Below are positions 16,401-25,700 of a stretch of 34,683 nucleotides of DNA, in pieces. Source of the stretch: GCA-2862585 sp036340235 (GTDB taxonomy: Bacteria; Bacteroidota; Bacteroidia; Flavobacteriales; UBA7312); NCBI GenBank assembly GCA_036340235.1, contig JAYYZE010000033.1:1-34683 (forward strand), read 5' to 3'. The notes beneath the pieces are model-generated. The model ran no database searches. It worked only from the letters and a program-made list of their open reading frames with translations, and was not told the DNA's origin. Made by a program: the position numbers and the translations under genes. Each line of letters starts with the position of its first letter. Positions within the stretch are counted from its first letter, which is position 1.

Positions 16401-17867
16401 ATGGGAATTATTCGTAAGCAGAGTATTAAAAATTCAATCAACCTATACCTTGGTGTAGTTATTGGAGCTGTTAATACCATTTTAGTGTTTCCTTTTGTGT
16501 TTGAAGACCATCCCGAATATTGGGGGTTGTTACAATTATTAGTGTCCTATTCCGTAGTTGTTTCTTCTTTTTCACACCTTGGCTCACCCCAAATTCTTAT
16601 TCGATATTTTCCTTTTTTTAAGATTAAAGATAAACTCGTTTCCTTTACGTTAATGCTAACACTTTTAGGTTTCGCATTGTTTCTTCTATTCTTTTTCTCA
16701 TTTAAAACACTGATACTAGATTCGATAGCAAATCCATTACTTTCTGAATATAACATACTTCTGCTGGTATTAGTCTTTGGTATGGTTTTTTTTGATGTTT
16801 TTAATAGTGTTTCTCGCTCTTATTTAGATTCTACAACGCCAATCTTTCTTAATGATGTTTTTTTAAGGGTAATTACCTTAGTATTGTTGGTTTGCTATCA
16901 TTATTCAATTATTGATTTTAAACAATTCATTTATTTCTATGCATATTCTTATATATTGAAGTTAGTTGTATTGGGTGTCATACAATTTTATAAACAGCGA
17001 ATTCAATTAGACTTACTTTGGGACAAAGAAAGTAGGGGAGAGTTAATGAGTTATGGACTGTATGTTATTATGGGATCTGGTGCGGCCATTTTAGTTTCAA
17101 GAGTTGATATTATAATGATTGAACATTTTTTAGACTTAAAATCTGTAGCTTTTTATGGACTAGCTTTTTTTATAGGAAGTGTTATTAAGGTTCCGGCTAG
17201 ATCAATAACATCTATTTCAACTCCCTTGATTGCACAAGCGTTCAAAGAAAATAACATTGGGCATGTAAAAGAAATATATCAAAAAACATCCATTAATCTG
17301 CTCGTCATTAGTATGTTTATGTTTCTTGTTATTTGGCTAAACATAGACGATATTCTTATGATTCTTCCAGAAAAGTTTCGAGCGGGTAAATTCGTGGTCT
17401 TATTTATTGGTTTATCTCAGGTAGTAAATTTAGCTTCAGGCTTGAATGGTCTTATTATCATTAATTCAAATTTTTACAGAACAGATCTTCTATTTAATAT
17501 AACTTTACTGGTTCTAGTGATTTTAACTAATATACTTCTTATACCTATGTATGGAATTAATGGGGCAGCTTTAGCCAGTTTGATTTCTGTCACCCTACAT
17601 AACGTTTTGAAGTTGTTATTTATTTATTTCAAAATGAATATTCAGCCATTTAGTATTCAGACCTTAAAGGTTTTGTTACTTTCTAGCATACTATTTGTGT
17701 TTTTGAGCTTTTTACCAATCATAGAAAATAACTTTCTAGCCATTGCTATAAGATCCTTGCTTATCCTGTTGACTTATGTTTCTTCAGTGTTGGCATTTAA
17801 ATTATCGTCTGATATTAACGATTATTACTCACAATTAAAGTCGAAATTCAATGAATTATTACGTTGA
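16401..17867 (+). CDS. Polysaccharide/oligosaccharide flippase, Wzx-like (MOP superfamily)
   Basis: A 488-residue inner-membrane protein with about 12-14 hydrophobic helices across its whole length. The N-terminal MGIIRKQSIKNSINLYLGVVIG and the segments GLLQLLVSYSVVVSSFSHLG and YGINGAALASLISVTLHNVLK are typical of MATE-like Wzx/RfbX flippases, which move undecaprenyl-linked oligosaccharide repeat units to the periplasmic face. It is followed, with a 17-bp overlap, by an unusual transferase gene. The two form a surface-glycan unit convergent with the galE-spsF-neuB-phosphatase set. Substrate is unknown. Confidence 0.87.
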   Translation: MGIIRKQSIKNSINLYLGVVIGAVNTILVFPFVFEDHPEYWGLLQLLVSYSVVVSSFSHLGSPQILIRYFPFFKIKDKLVSFTLMLTLLGFALFLLFFFSFKTLILDSIANPLLSEYNILLLVLVFGMVFFDVFNSVSRSYLDSTTPIFLNDVFLRVITLVLLVCYHYSIIDFKQFIYFYAYSYILKLVVLGVIQFYKQRIQLDLLWDKESRGELMSYGLYVIMGSGAAILVSRVDIIMIEHFLDLKSVAFYGLAFFIGSVIKVPARSITSISTPLIAQAFKENNIGHVKEIYQKTSINLLVISMFMFLVIWLNIDDILMILPEKFRAGKFVVLFIGLSQVVNLASGLNGLIIINSNFYRTDLLFNITLLVLVILTNILLIPMYGINGAALASLISVTLHNVLKLLFIYFKMNIQPFSIQTLKVLLLSSILFVFLSFLPIIENNFLAIAIRSLLILLTYVSSVLAFKLSSDINDYYSQLKSKFNELLR

Positions 17868-19500
17868 TGGTAATATTACATTAGAAGACTTTAATTTTAA
17901 AAAGGAAGACCAATTGTATTCCTCAGTTTATAGTTCCTCGTTGGATCATTTCAAGATGGTTGAATTGGATGCCCAAGTCCACCAAACAATTGTCCAAAAA
18001 TCGTTCAAATCTGTAGCATCAGTTTATAATAATTTACATTCAATCTTCTCAAGATTTGAAAGTATTCATCATTTTAATCCCTGGTTTTTAGAGCATTTCC
18101 GACTTTATTTTAATTACCGAAATAGTCAATTGAAAATAGCTTGTATTTCACTTTTTTTTAATGAGTTTCCAGATGGAAAAGTGATTACAAGCAACAGAGA
18201 GTTAAAACATCAATTTTCTGAAAAAAGATTACTCTTTGTCAAAAAAAGAAAGGTGAAATTTAGTACTTATAAAACTGCTTATTCAGAAATTAAAAAAATA
18301 CTCTTTTCTAAGAGGCCTTTATTTAAAGATGGCGAAGTGTTAGTTTTTCGCTCCAAACGTTCGTCATTAGGTAAGCTAGAATCAAGTTATCAACTCTTTT
18401 CGTCGAGAAATATTTTAGAATCTGCATCTGATGATATAAACCACTATGATTCCGATTTTGTTTTGAAACAATACCTATTGTCATTTAGTTGGATAAAAGA
18501 TATCAGTCAGCTTATTCAATCTTTTAGAATGTTGGTAGCCCAACTCAGAAGTGTAACTTCTGAATCTCCAGAAAGTAATGACATAATAAATTTATTTATC
18601 AGTCAACTAAGTAGTCAATACCTCTATTATTTAAGATTAAAATCCTTTTGTAAATTTTTTCATAAGCACAATATAAAGGCGATTATTTTAAACGATGAAA
18701 ATAGCCCTCAAATGAGGGTTATTCAATATGCAGCAAAACAAAATGGAGTTAAAGTATATGCTTATCAACATGGAACTATTCACTCCTTACATCCCGCTTA
18801 TATGTACGGTTTATATAATCACAAGCCGTTGTTAGCAGATACAACCTTTTTATGGGGAGAATATTTTCAGCGTTTATTACTTCAACAAGGGGGGTATTCT
18901 ATGTCCAATTTATCTCTAAGTGGAAAAATAGTTGACTCTCACAAGCATATGCTGAGTACGGATTTTCCAAGTGAAAAAAAAGTAGTATTATTTGCTACTC
19001 AACCCCAAAGAGATCCATTGATGAGAAAGATGCAAATTCAAGATGTAATGCATGCTTTGAAGAGTCATTCTGATACATATCAATTAGTTATACGCCCACA
19101 TCCAAATGAAATAGATGATGACTACTTTCTGCAAATTGCTAATGAATGTGGTTATAACCATTTGATTATTGATAGACTATCTGATCTTCATTCACATTTT
19201 GAAAATTGTTCAGTTATGATTACCAGTTTTTCAACAGTTGGCGCTGAGTTCATTCCTTATTACAAGCCAATGATTGTGCTTGATTATTTACAGCAAGACC
19301 TTATTGGATATATTAAACAAGGCGTTGGAATAGGTGTTAGAAATAGAAAGGCTCTTGAAGAAGTGTTTTCAAAAAAAATGGCCATAGACATATCGTCCTA
19401 CGATGCCTTTATTAAGGACTATTTTTATAAGTTGGATAATAAAGCAGAGCAACGAATTATGGATAAAATTTCTGCTGATTTTATTTCACAAAGTGACTAA
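17851..19500 (+). CDS. Putative GT-B glycosyl- or glycerophosphotransferase-like protein
   Basis: I cannot assign this 549-residue protein to a named family with certainty. The N-terminal half (1-270) is mostly helical, charged and without known motifs. The C-terminal half looks GT-B-like: YAYQHGTIHSLHP with QHG at 306-308, LWGEYFQRLL at 334-343, RPHPNE at 415-420, then TSFSTVGAEF (458-467) followed by KPMIVLDY. QHG plus RPHP plus a Ser/Thr-rich late motif recurs in CDP-glycerol phosphotransferase, capsule (KpsS/KpsC-like) and CMP-sugar-using transferases. Given the sialate-type genes facing it, a CMP-nonulosonate transferase is possible but unproven. It overlaps the flippase by 17 bp and the convergent phosphatase by 20 bp. 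Confidence 0.6.
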   Translation: MNYYVDGNITLEDFNFKKEDQLYSSVYSSSLDHFKMVELDAQVHQTIVQKSFKSVASVYNNLHSIFSRFESIHHFNPWFLEHFRLYFNYRNSQLKIACISLFFNEFPDGKVITSNRELKHQFSEKRLLFVKKRKVKFSTYKTAYSEIKKILFSKRPLFKDGEVLVFRSKRSSLGKLESSYQLFSSRNILESASDDINHYDSDFVLKQYLLSFSWIKDISQLIQSFRMLVAQLRSVTSESPESNDIINLFISQLSSQYLYYLRLKSFCKFFHKHNIKAIILNDENSPQMRVIQYAAKQNGVKVYAYQHGTIHSLHPAYMYGLYNHKPLLADTTFLWGEYFQRLLLQQGGYSMSNLSLSGKIVDSHKHMLSTDFPSEKKVVLFATQPQRDPLMRKMQIQDVMHALKSHSDTYQLVIRPHPNEIDDDYFLQIANECGYNHLIIDRLSDLHSHFENCSVMITSFSTVGAEFIPYYKPMIVLDYLQQDLIGYIKQGVGIGVRNRKALEEVFSKKMAIDISSYDAFIKDYFYKLDNKAEQRIMDKISADFISQSD

Positions 19501-19981
19501 TAGTTTTCTCCCATAGACCTAATTTATTCAATAGGGTTTCAATAAATATTCTAAATGCACCATCACCACCATTTGTTTTTAAAACAAGATCTACTTTATC
19601 TTTAATATAGACCGGTGCATTATTAGGACAGGCAGAAAAACCAACGGATTTTAGCAGGTGGATATCATTGATGTCATCGCCAATAAATGCGACGTTTTCT
19701 AGATTAATATTTAGCTCATTACAAAGTGCTTTGGCACAGCTTAGTTTGTCTTTAACTCCTAAAAATACGTGTTTGATATTTAGCTTTTTAGCTCTATTAA
19801 CAACCATTATATTAGCTTCTCCAGTCATAATTGCTAGAGGGATGTGGTTGTGTTTAAGAAACAATACACCAGCACTATCTGATGTATTAAATTTTTTAGT
19901 TTCATTTCCCTGAGAATCGTAATACATACCTCCATCTGTCCAAACACCATCAATATCGGTTATAACTAATTTTATTTTCAT
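19481..19981 (-). CDS. KdsC-like HAD phosphatase, probable nonulosonate-phosphate phosphatase
   Basis: A 166-residue HAD phosphatase without a cap domain (C0 type, acts as a tetramer in the family). Motif I is TDIDGVWTD with nucleophile Asp9 and Asp11, motif II IMTGE (Thr53), motif III Lys78, and motif IV GDDIND (101-106). KdsC removes phosphate from KDO-8-phosphate. The context argues for the 9-phosphate of a nonulosonic acid, because the gene overlaps the NeuB-like gene by 4 bp (ATGA). In Bacteroides thetaiotaomicron a KdsC-like phosphatase paired with a sialate-type synthase makes KDN. KDO-8-phosphate phosphatase cannot be excluded, although no kdsA or kdsB is nearby. Confidence 0.85.
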   Translation of the reverse strand: MKIKLVITDIDGVWTDGGMYYDSQGNETKKFNTSDSAGVLFLKHNHIPLAIMTGEANIMVVNRAKKLNIKHVFLGVKDKLSCAKALCNELNINLENVAFIGDDINDIHLLKSVGFSACPNNAPVYIKDKVDLVLKTNGGDGAFRIFIETLLNKLGLWEKTISHFVK

Positions 19982-20889
19982 ACAAGCATATTTGAATAAA
20001 TGAGTTCATTTTTAGGAATGTCACAATTTACCCTTTGACCTATTAGTTGTTCTTTTTCAGACCATTTGTAGCCATCACCAGGACTCAATAGATGTATATC
20101 ATTTTCGGTAATAATGTTTCCTTTGTATAATCGTTTATTAGTTGCTATGGACCTTTCTAACTTTAGTCTTGCTAATTTTACATCATCACTTATGAAGATT
20201 TCTTTTTTTCCAAATGACATCTCTAGTAACCGTAAGTCTCTTACCATTCTAAAAATACCATCAGGACCCAATGACCCTATTTGGTCTGTGCCTTTCATAT
20301 TTCTATCAAGAGTAATATGCTTTTCAATAATTTTAGCGCCCATACTTACAGCTGCGGTTGGTACTGCTATTCCAATAGTGTGATCAGAATAACCAATCGT
20401 GTAGTCTGAGTATTTTTCTATGAGATATGTGATAGTATTTAGATTTACATTTTTTGGTTCTGTTGGGTATTGAGAAACGCAATGTAATATAGATATATCG
20501 TTGTGATATTTTGAAATTACTTCAATTGCTTCATCTAGCTCTTTGTCGCTGGCCATTCCCGTTGAAACAATTATAGGAATATTTGTTTCTGCAAGAGCTT
20601 GAAGTAGGGGTAAGTTAGTTAAATCTCTACTGGCAACTTTTAGTTTGTCAGGTTGAAATAGTTTTAACATGGACAAACAACTAGGTGCACAAAGCGTTTC
20701 TACAAAATCTAAATTTTCGGACTTGGCATAGCTATAAATCTCAAAGTGTTCTTCATCATTTAATTCTAAAAAAGCTCTGTGTTCTCCATATGTTTTTGCA
20801 AAAGAGTTTTTGTTAATGTATGGTCTTCGCATTTGAGAATCCGATAATTCGTAGCTTAAATCTCTTTTGGTAAGCTTAACAGCATCCAT
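19978..20889 (-). CDS. NeuB-like nonulosonic acid synthase, 5' end interrupted by a stop codon
   Basis: The uninterrupted ATG-initiated reading frame gives 303 residues: a NeuB TIM barrel missing its first strand and helix, then a C-terminal SAF/antifreeze-like domain (about 240-303, YKGNIITENDIHLLSPGDGY to PKNELIYSNML). Members condense phosphoenolpyruvate with a hexosamine or its 6-phosphate to form sialic-type nine-carbon acids. Motifs seen are YGEHRAFLEL, VSTGMAS, LHCVSQYPTEP, GYSDHTIG and EKHITLDRNMKGTDQ. The frame stays open upstream to 21003 and encodes the missing GEIGQNHNG segment, but it is separated from the expected ATG (21012) by TAA. If the stop were sense, the protein would be 344 residues, the normal family length. 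It is either a recent pseudogene, uses an unusual start, or the stop is a sequence error. Confidence 0.85.
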   Translation of the reverse strand: MDAVKLTKRDLSYELSDSQMRRPYINKNSFAKTYGEHRAFLELNDEEHFEIYSYAKSENLDFVETLCAPSCLSMLKLFQPDKLKVASRDLTNLPLLQALAETNIPIIVSTGMASDKELDEAIEVISKYHNDISILHCVSQYPTEPKNVNLNTITYLIEKYSDYTIGYSDHTIGIAVPTAAVSMGAKIIEKHITLDRNMKGTDQIGSLGPDGIFRMVRDLRLLEMSFGKKEIFISDDVKLARLKLERSIATNKRLYKGNIITENDIHLLSPGDGYKWSEKEQLIGQRVNCDIPKNELIYSNMLV

Positions 20890-21012
20890 TTTAGGAAGTT
20901 GGATGTCAAATAACTTATCAATTACTGGTTTTGCAACGACATCAATGATTTTTTTTGCAATTTCTACATTACCATTGTGGTTTTGACCAATTTCTCCAAT
21001 TATTTAAGTCAT
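20890..21012 (-). other. Missing N-terminal segment of the NeuB-like gene with in-frame TAA
   Basis: Reading the minus strand from 21012 in the NeuB frame gives ATG ACT TAA ATA ATT GGA GAA, i.e. M, T, stop, then I I G E I G Q N H N G N V E I A K K I I D V. The stretch 21003-20890 (38 codons) is fully open and in frame with the annotated ATG at 20889. EIGQNHNG is the conserved first strand of NeuB and holds active-site residues. The ATG overlaps the stop of the cytidylyltransferase gene as ATGA, exactly like the two flanking junctions of this operon, so 21012 is very probably the ancestral start. The TAA occupies 21006-21004. Confidence 0.8.
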
Positions 21013-21749
21013 TTTTTACTGTTTTTTTCAATTGATTCTTTCATCTTTATTATGAAATCTGAATCTATTATTTTAACTAGACTTTCGACCTTCAACCTAT
21101 CAAAATTATTGAAATAATTTTGATATAGTTTTTTCATTTCTAAAAAATCGTCTTTTGTGTCGACTGTCAATCTGATGTGTTTAGTATTAGTCAAGGTGTC
21201 ATTAACCTTAATTCTCTTGATAGAAAAGGACTCAGGATGTGAGTAAATGTAATTCGTGACATGTTCTTTATAAAATGGGTCAGTTGTTAGAGCTTGTATC
21301 TTTAGTAAGGCATTTAGACTCACGAACTCACAAAAAATACCCCAATGTGTAGTTATAGAAGGTTCATCGTTAATGAAATGACTTGTGTAGTCATCATTTA
21401 TGTCAGACTTATCAATGATTTCTTTGACAAAGTCAATCATCAAGAATGGATTATCTGAACAAATTCTAATAATGTGTGTTAGTTTATTTTCTTTAGCAGC
21501 ATTAATAAATCTTGAAAGAACATCATGTTCACTTCCTGCAAAGTAAGCTAAGTGATGTTTTTTAGCTATTTTAACAATTTCTAAATCCTCTCTTTTTTCA
21601 GTAGTAGCAATTATTATTGGAAGAGTTAATTGCTTTAAGTTTTTAATTTGGATATCAAGGATATTATCAGAGCCATAAAATGGTTTTAAAATTTTCTTAG
21701 GTAATCTTTGAGAACCTGTTCTTGCTTGAATAATTATTCCAATTTTCAT
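21009..21749 (-). CDS. SpsF-like cytidylyltransferase family protein
   Basis: A 246-residue nucleotidyltransferase. The N-terminus MKIGIIIQARTGSQRLPKKI is the CTP-binding signature of the SpsF/NeuA-like family (IIQARxxSxRLPxK), and RICSDNPFLMIDFV near 98-111 carries the metal-binding Asp. The family activates sugars as CMP-linked donors; SpsF members are associated with nonulosonic acid and spore-coat polysaccharide loci. Whether this one charges the product of the adjacent NeuB-like enzyme or works at another step cannot be told, because classic NeuA proteins are more conserved than this. Its start overlaps the galE stop and its stop overlaps the NeuB-like start, both as ATGA. Confidence 0.82.
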   Translation of the reverse strand: MKIGIIIQARTGSQRLPKKILKPFYGSDNILDIQIKNLKQLTLPIIIATTEKREDLEIVKIAKKHHLAYFAGSEHDVLSRFINAAKENKLTHIIRICSDNPFLMIDFVKEIIDKSDINDDYTSHFINDEPSITTHWGIFCEFVSLNALLKIQALTTDPFYKEHVTNYIYSHPESFSIKRIKVNDTLTNTKHIRLTVDTKDDFLEMKKLYQNYFNNFDRLKVESLVKIIDSDFIIKMKESIEKNSKK

Positions 21750-22756
21750 AGCCAGGCAGTAGTATTATCTTTTTGTTGTTCCCATTTCCAAGCACTTTTC
21801 AATGCGTTTTCTAATGACATTTCAGCTTTCCATTGAAGTTTTTTTGAGCTTAAAGAGATATCTGAATAAATTTGTTCGATATCGCCTTCACGTCGTGGGC
21901 CAATTGATACGTTGAGTGTTTGTTGTGTACTTTGTTCAAATGCCTGAATAATTTCTAAAACACTAAGGCCTTTACCTGTTCCTATGTTATAAACGTGTTT
22001 TCCGCAATGTTTTGTCAAATAATTGAGTGAATGCACATGGGCATTTGCTAGATCAACAACGTGAATGTAGTCTCGAATACATGTTCCATCTGGAGTATTA
22101 TAATCATTGCCAAAGACAGTCACTTTTTCTCTTTTTCCAATAGCCGTTTCAGTGATGATTGGTACTAAATTACTGGCTTTATCAAAGGAACAATCGCCTA
22201 TTAGACCGCTTTCATGCGTACCGATGGGGTTGAAGTACCTTAATGAAACACAATTAATGCTACTTTTTTGCAAGATTTCTTCACAACGTTGTTTACTTTC
22301 TCCATACGGTGAGACCGCTTTTTTAAAGGGAGCCGATTCATTTACTGGCAATTTATCAGGAGATCCGTAAACAGTACACGAGGAGGAGAAAATAAGATTA
22401 TCAACTCCGTGTTTCTGCATAATGTTTAAGAGGGTTTCTAAAGAGCCGATATTATTTTCGAAGTATTTTTTAGGTTCTCGCACTGATTCCTCAACAGATT
22501 TATAGGCAGCAAAATGAATAACACCCTCAATACCATCTTCTTGCTCAAAAATCGTATTCATTTGTTTTTCATCACAGCAGTCAATGTTATAAAACGTAAA
22601 GCTTGTTTTACAAATTTTTTCAGCTCCTTTTATATTAGATATCGACGAATTAGACAGATTGTCGATAATAATGGGTTGAAACTTATTTTGATGCAGTGCT
22701 ACTAGGGTATGTGAACCAATGTAGCCAGCACCACCCGTAACTAAAATTTTAATCAT
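21746..22756 (-). CDS. galE: UDP-glucose 4-epimerase
   Basis: A 336-residue cytosolic short-chain dehydrogenase/reductase-type epimerase that interconverts UDP-glucose and UDP-galactose, and in many relatives UDP-GlcNAc and UDP-GalNAc. Shown by the NAD-binding TGGAGYIGSHT (7-17), HFAAYKSVEESV (81-92), SSSCTVYG with the catalytic Ser/Thr (about 124-131), the Tyr151-x3-Lys155 pair in SPYGESK, and SLRYFNPIGTHESG. The length is standard. The gene starts 2 bp after the M1-barrel gene and overlaps the cytidylyltransferase by 4 bp, so its role here is probably to supply UDP-sugars to the surface-glycan genes. Confidence 0.93.
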   Translation of the reverse strand: MIKILVTGGAGYIGSHTLVALHQNKFQPIIIDNLSNSSISNIKGAEKICKTSFTFYNIDCCDEKQMNTIFEQEDGIEGVIHFAAYKSVEESVREPKKYFENNIGSLETLLNIMQKHGVDNLIFSSSCTVYGSPDKLPVNESAPFKKAVSPYGESKQRCEEILQKSSINCVSLRYFNPIGTHESGLIGDCSFDKASNLVPIITETAIGKREKVTVFGNDYNTPDGTCIRDYIHVVDLANAHVHSLNYLTKHCGKHVYNIGTGKGLSVLEIIQAFEQSTQQTLNVSIGPRREGDIEQIYSDISLSSKKLQWKAEMSLENALKSAWKWEQQKDNTTAWL

Positions 22757-22758
22757 AA

Positions 22759-25700
22759 TTAAAATGTTCTTCCGATACCCATAACAAATCGATTGGTTTG
22801 AAAGTTGTCATCATCCACGTTTGGTATCGTATTCAAATACATCGGAAAGTCAAGACGAATAGTGAGGGGTTTTACCATTTGTAAATCGCCCCATTTTTTC
22901 AGAGTAAGGGCAAAGCCAATACCTGCGTCTGCTCTTACATCAGAAAAGGCATTTCTAATGTTTTTAGAATTAATTTCTGTGGTGTTTATGACTCCAGCAT
23001 CGGCAAATAAATAGGTGCTGAAATTATTTGAATAGACTGGCAATAAGTTTTGAAATTCTAATTCAAAACTAACAGAAGCGCCGCTTTCGCCTCTGTAAGC
23101 CTCAACATATTGTCCGTCTTCGTTAATTTCTGGAACAAGATAGCCCGAAAACCCCCTAAGGTTAAGTCCGCCACCCATTTGAAAATGATTGGTTGACTCT
23201 CCATAGCCTAGCCATTCGGTGGGGATGAATCCCGAAGAACGGCTAAATTTATTCTCCATCATTTCTTCTAAGTTAGCACCGGCTAAGTGTAATCTAGATT
23301 CGTTGGCCCAATTAGTGCCACTTCCATACTGAGCAAACGCTCTGGAATTGAAATAAAACTGGCCAATTTTGGATTTGTGAACAGAAGAAAATACAATAGA
23401 GGAATAGTCATAGTCGCTGCCTATGGCAGAGCTTTTAAGTTCTAAGTTAAGAACACCTTTGCCGTTGACGTAGGTGTATTTGTGTTGCCAGCCGAAAGAG
23501 GCGGTATTATTAAACTTATCATTTTGCCAATGATTGTAGTTTGTATATAATAAGTCATAAGAACTTTGTCGGTACATACTTTTGAAATAGGCGTATACTT
23601 TATTCTTTTTCGAGTAGTCTGATTTTTCTACATGCAGTTTGTTCAGATTGAGGCCATCAAGAAAGCGACTGTGAAGGGTGATTGATGTGTTTTTACTCCA
23701 CTTGTCAAGGCCAGTTTTATAATTGAATCGATACGAAAATGCATTGTATTCATTGGCAATGGTGTTGTCTAATTTTTTTTGAAGAAGTCCCGTATTTACC
23801 CAGATTGTTGAGTTTATTTGGTGGTGATAGTTCATGTAATCCCCATTAAAGTGCCAGCCCACTTTCATTCCGTCGAAATCATTCCACCACAGTTCTGGTC
23901 TATTGTTTAATTCGTACGTTTTCCAGTCGGGCAAATTCCAAATTCTAGCATCAAAACTAACATCAATGGGTGTCTGACTTTTATTGTCTAACATGTATTT
24001 ATCTGCCAAGCGGTTGGATGGATCAATTTGAACGTAATCGATACCGCTTGGAATATTGAGTTCTGTGGAGTACTGAGGAAATAATTTCCCCCAAGCGTGC
24101 CATTTTTTTAGTATGGTGGCATTAGTTTTTTTGGTAAACCAGGTGTTTGATATGTGGAATTTGTATTCTTTACCGTCGTTGGCAAATACACTAAAGTCAA
24201 TAGGCATATGCATTTCGCCTTTTCGTTCAAAAGTTATACGGTAGTTTTCATTACCAAGGTGATTTATTTTTTTAATACCATAATCAATGGTTTTGCTAGT
24301 TTCTAGCCATTGATCAAAAAACCAATTTAAATCAACTTTGGTATACTCAATGATCGATTGTCTGAAATCATCAAAATATGGGTGAGCCATTTTCCATTTT
24401 TCGAAATAATATTTCATGGCGTCAAGAAACAACTCTTCGCCCAAAACATATTCTAAATTGTACAACATGGCAGCTGTTTTATAATAAACATGACGGTAGC
24501 CACCTCCATGCCCCAAAGCACTATTGAATTCATGTGAATGGGTGTTTAACGGCGGGTCGTTGTATTTAGTGGCATCTCTGATGTATGAATAATAGACTCT
24601 GGAATCAATGGCTTTTACCTTTTTTTTGTGTCGTTTTGTGTATTTTGAGCTAGGTTCTTTGGTAACTAGGTACTCGCCATCAATTTTATTTAACGCCCAA
24701 GCAGTCAAAAATTGAGTAAAGCCTTCATCGAGTGCTGCTCTGTATGTTTCGTTGGAACCTACCATAGCATAAAACCACTGGTGGCCTATCTCGTGTGCTA
24801 GAAGCCCTCTGTATCCAGGATCACTACCTCCATCTAGCGTAATCATGGGGTACTCCATGCCATCACGGGCATCGGCTACAATAATTTTGTTGTACTCATA
24901 CATGCCTATATCTTCAGAAAATACTTGTATGACTTTGGCTGCGAAATCGGCTGCATTTTGCCATTTGGATGCGTGCGGTTCTTGAACTAATGAGATGGCT
25001 CTAATACCATTCCATTCGGCTTCGCCAATACGATATGTGGGGTCGGCAGTAAACGCAAAATCGTGAACATTTTCAGCATGATAAATCCATGTTTTTCTTG
25101 AAAGACTATCGTAAGGAATAATAATGCTCGGAGCCGAATTCCAAGGCTTGTCAGCAAAATTTTTAATGTCTAGTTTTTGTCTTAAAGTTTCGGGCATTAC
25201 CTCATCTTTGTTTTGAAGCATACCAGTGGCCTCAACTACATAGTTTGAAGAGAAAGTTAGTTCGACATCAAAAGTACCGAAATCGCCATAAAACTCCTTG
25301 CCAATATGTTGGTCTGTTGTCCAACCAAATTTTTTGTCGTAAACCGAAATTCTTGGATACCACAATACCCCGTCGTAATGGTTGTGTCCAAACGCTTTGA
25401 AGGTTTTCATTCTTCGTCTTTGAGTACCTTTATCAAAGTATGTTTTAAAATCCATTTGTATGGTAATGGAATCCCCGCTTGGGAGGGGCTCGTTGAGTTC
25501 GACTTTCAGAATGGTATTGTCTAGAATGGTGTTGACCTGCTTGCCATCAATTCTCATATTTTCAACGACTGTTCCAAGCCCTTTTTTTTCATATCGTCCA
25601 TAGCCTATAGCTTTGTTGTTTTGGCGATGAAGTTCCGAGCAATAGGAGTCAGGAATAAATGCATTTTGATATAAATGAAAGTACAGAACGTTTAGCTCAT

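Noticed and set aside
19481..19981. Dedicated KDO-8-phosphate phosphatase (kdsC)
   Set aside because: The fold is right, but the 4-bp overlap with a NeuB-like gene and the absence of kdsA/kdsB nearby make a nonulosonate-phosphate substrate more likely. I therefore gave no gene symbol.
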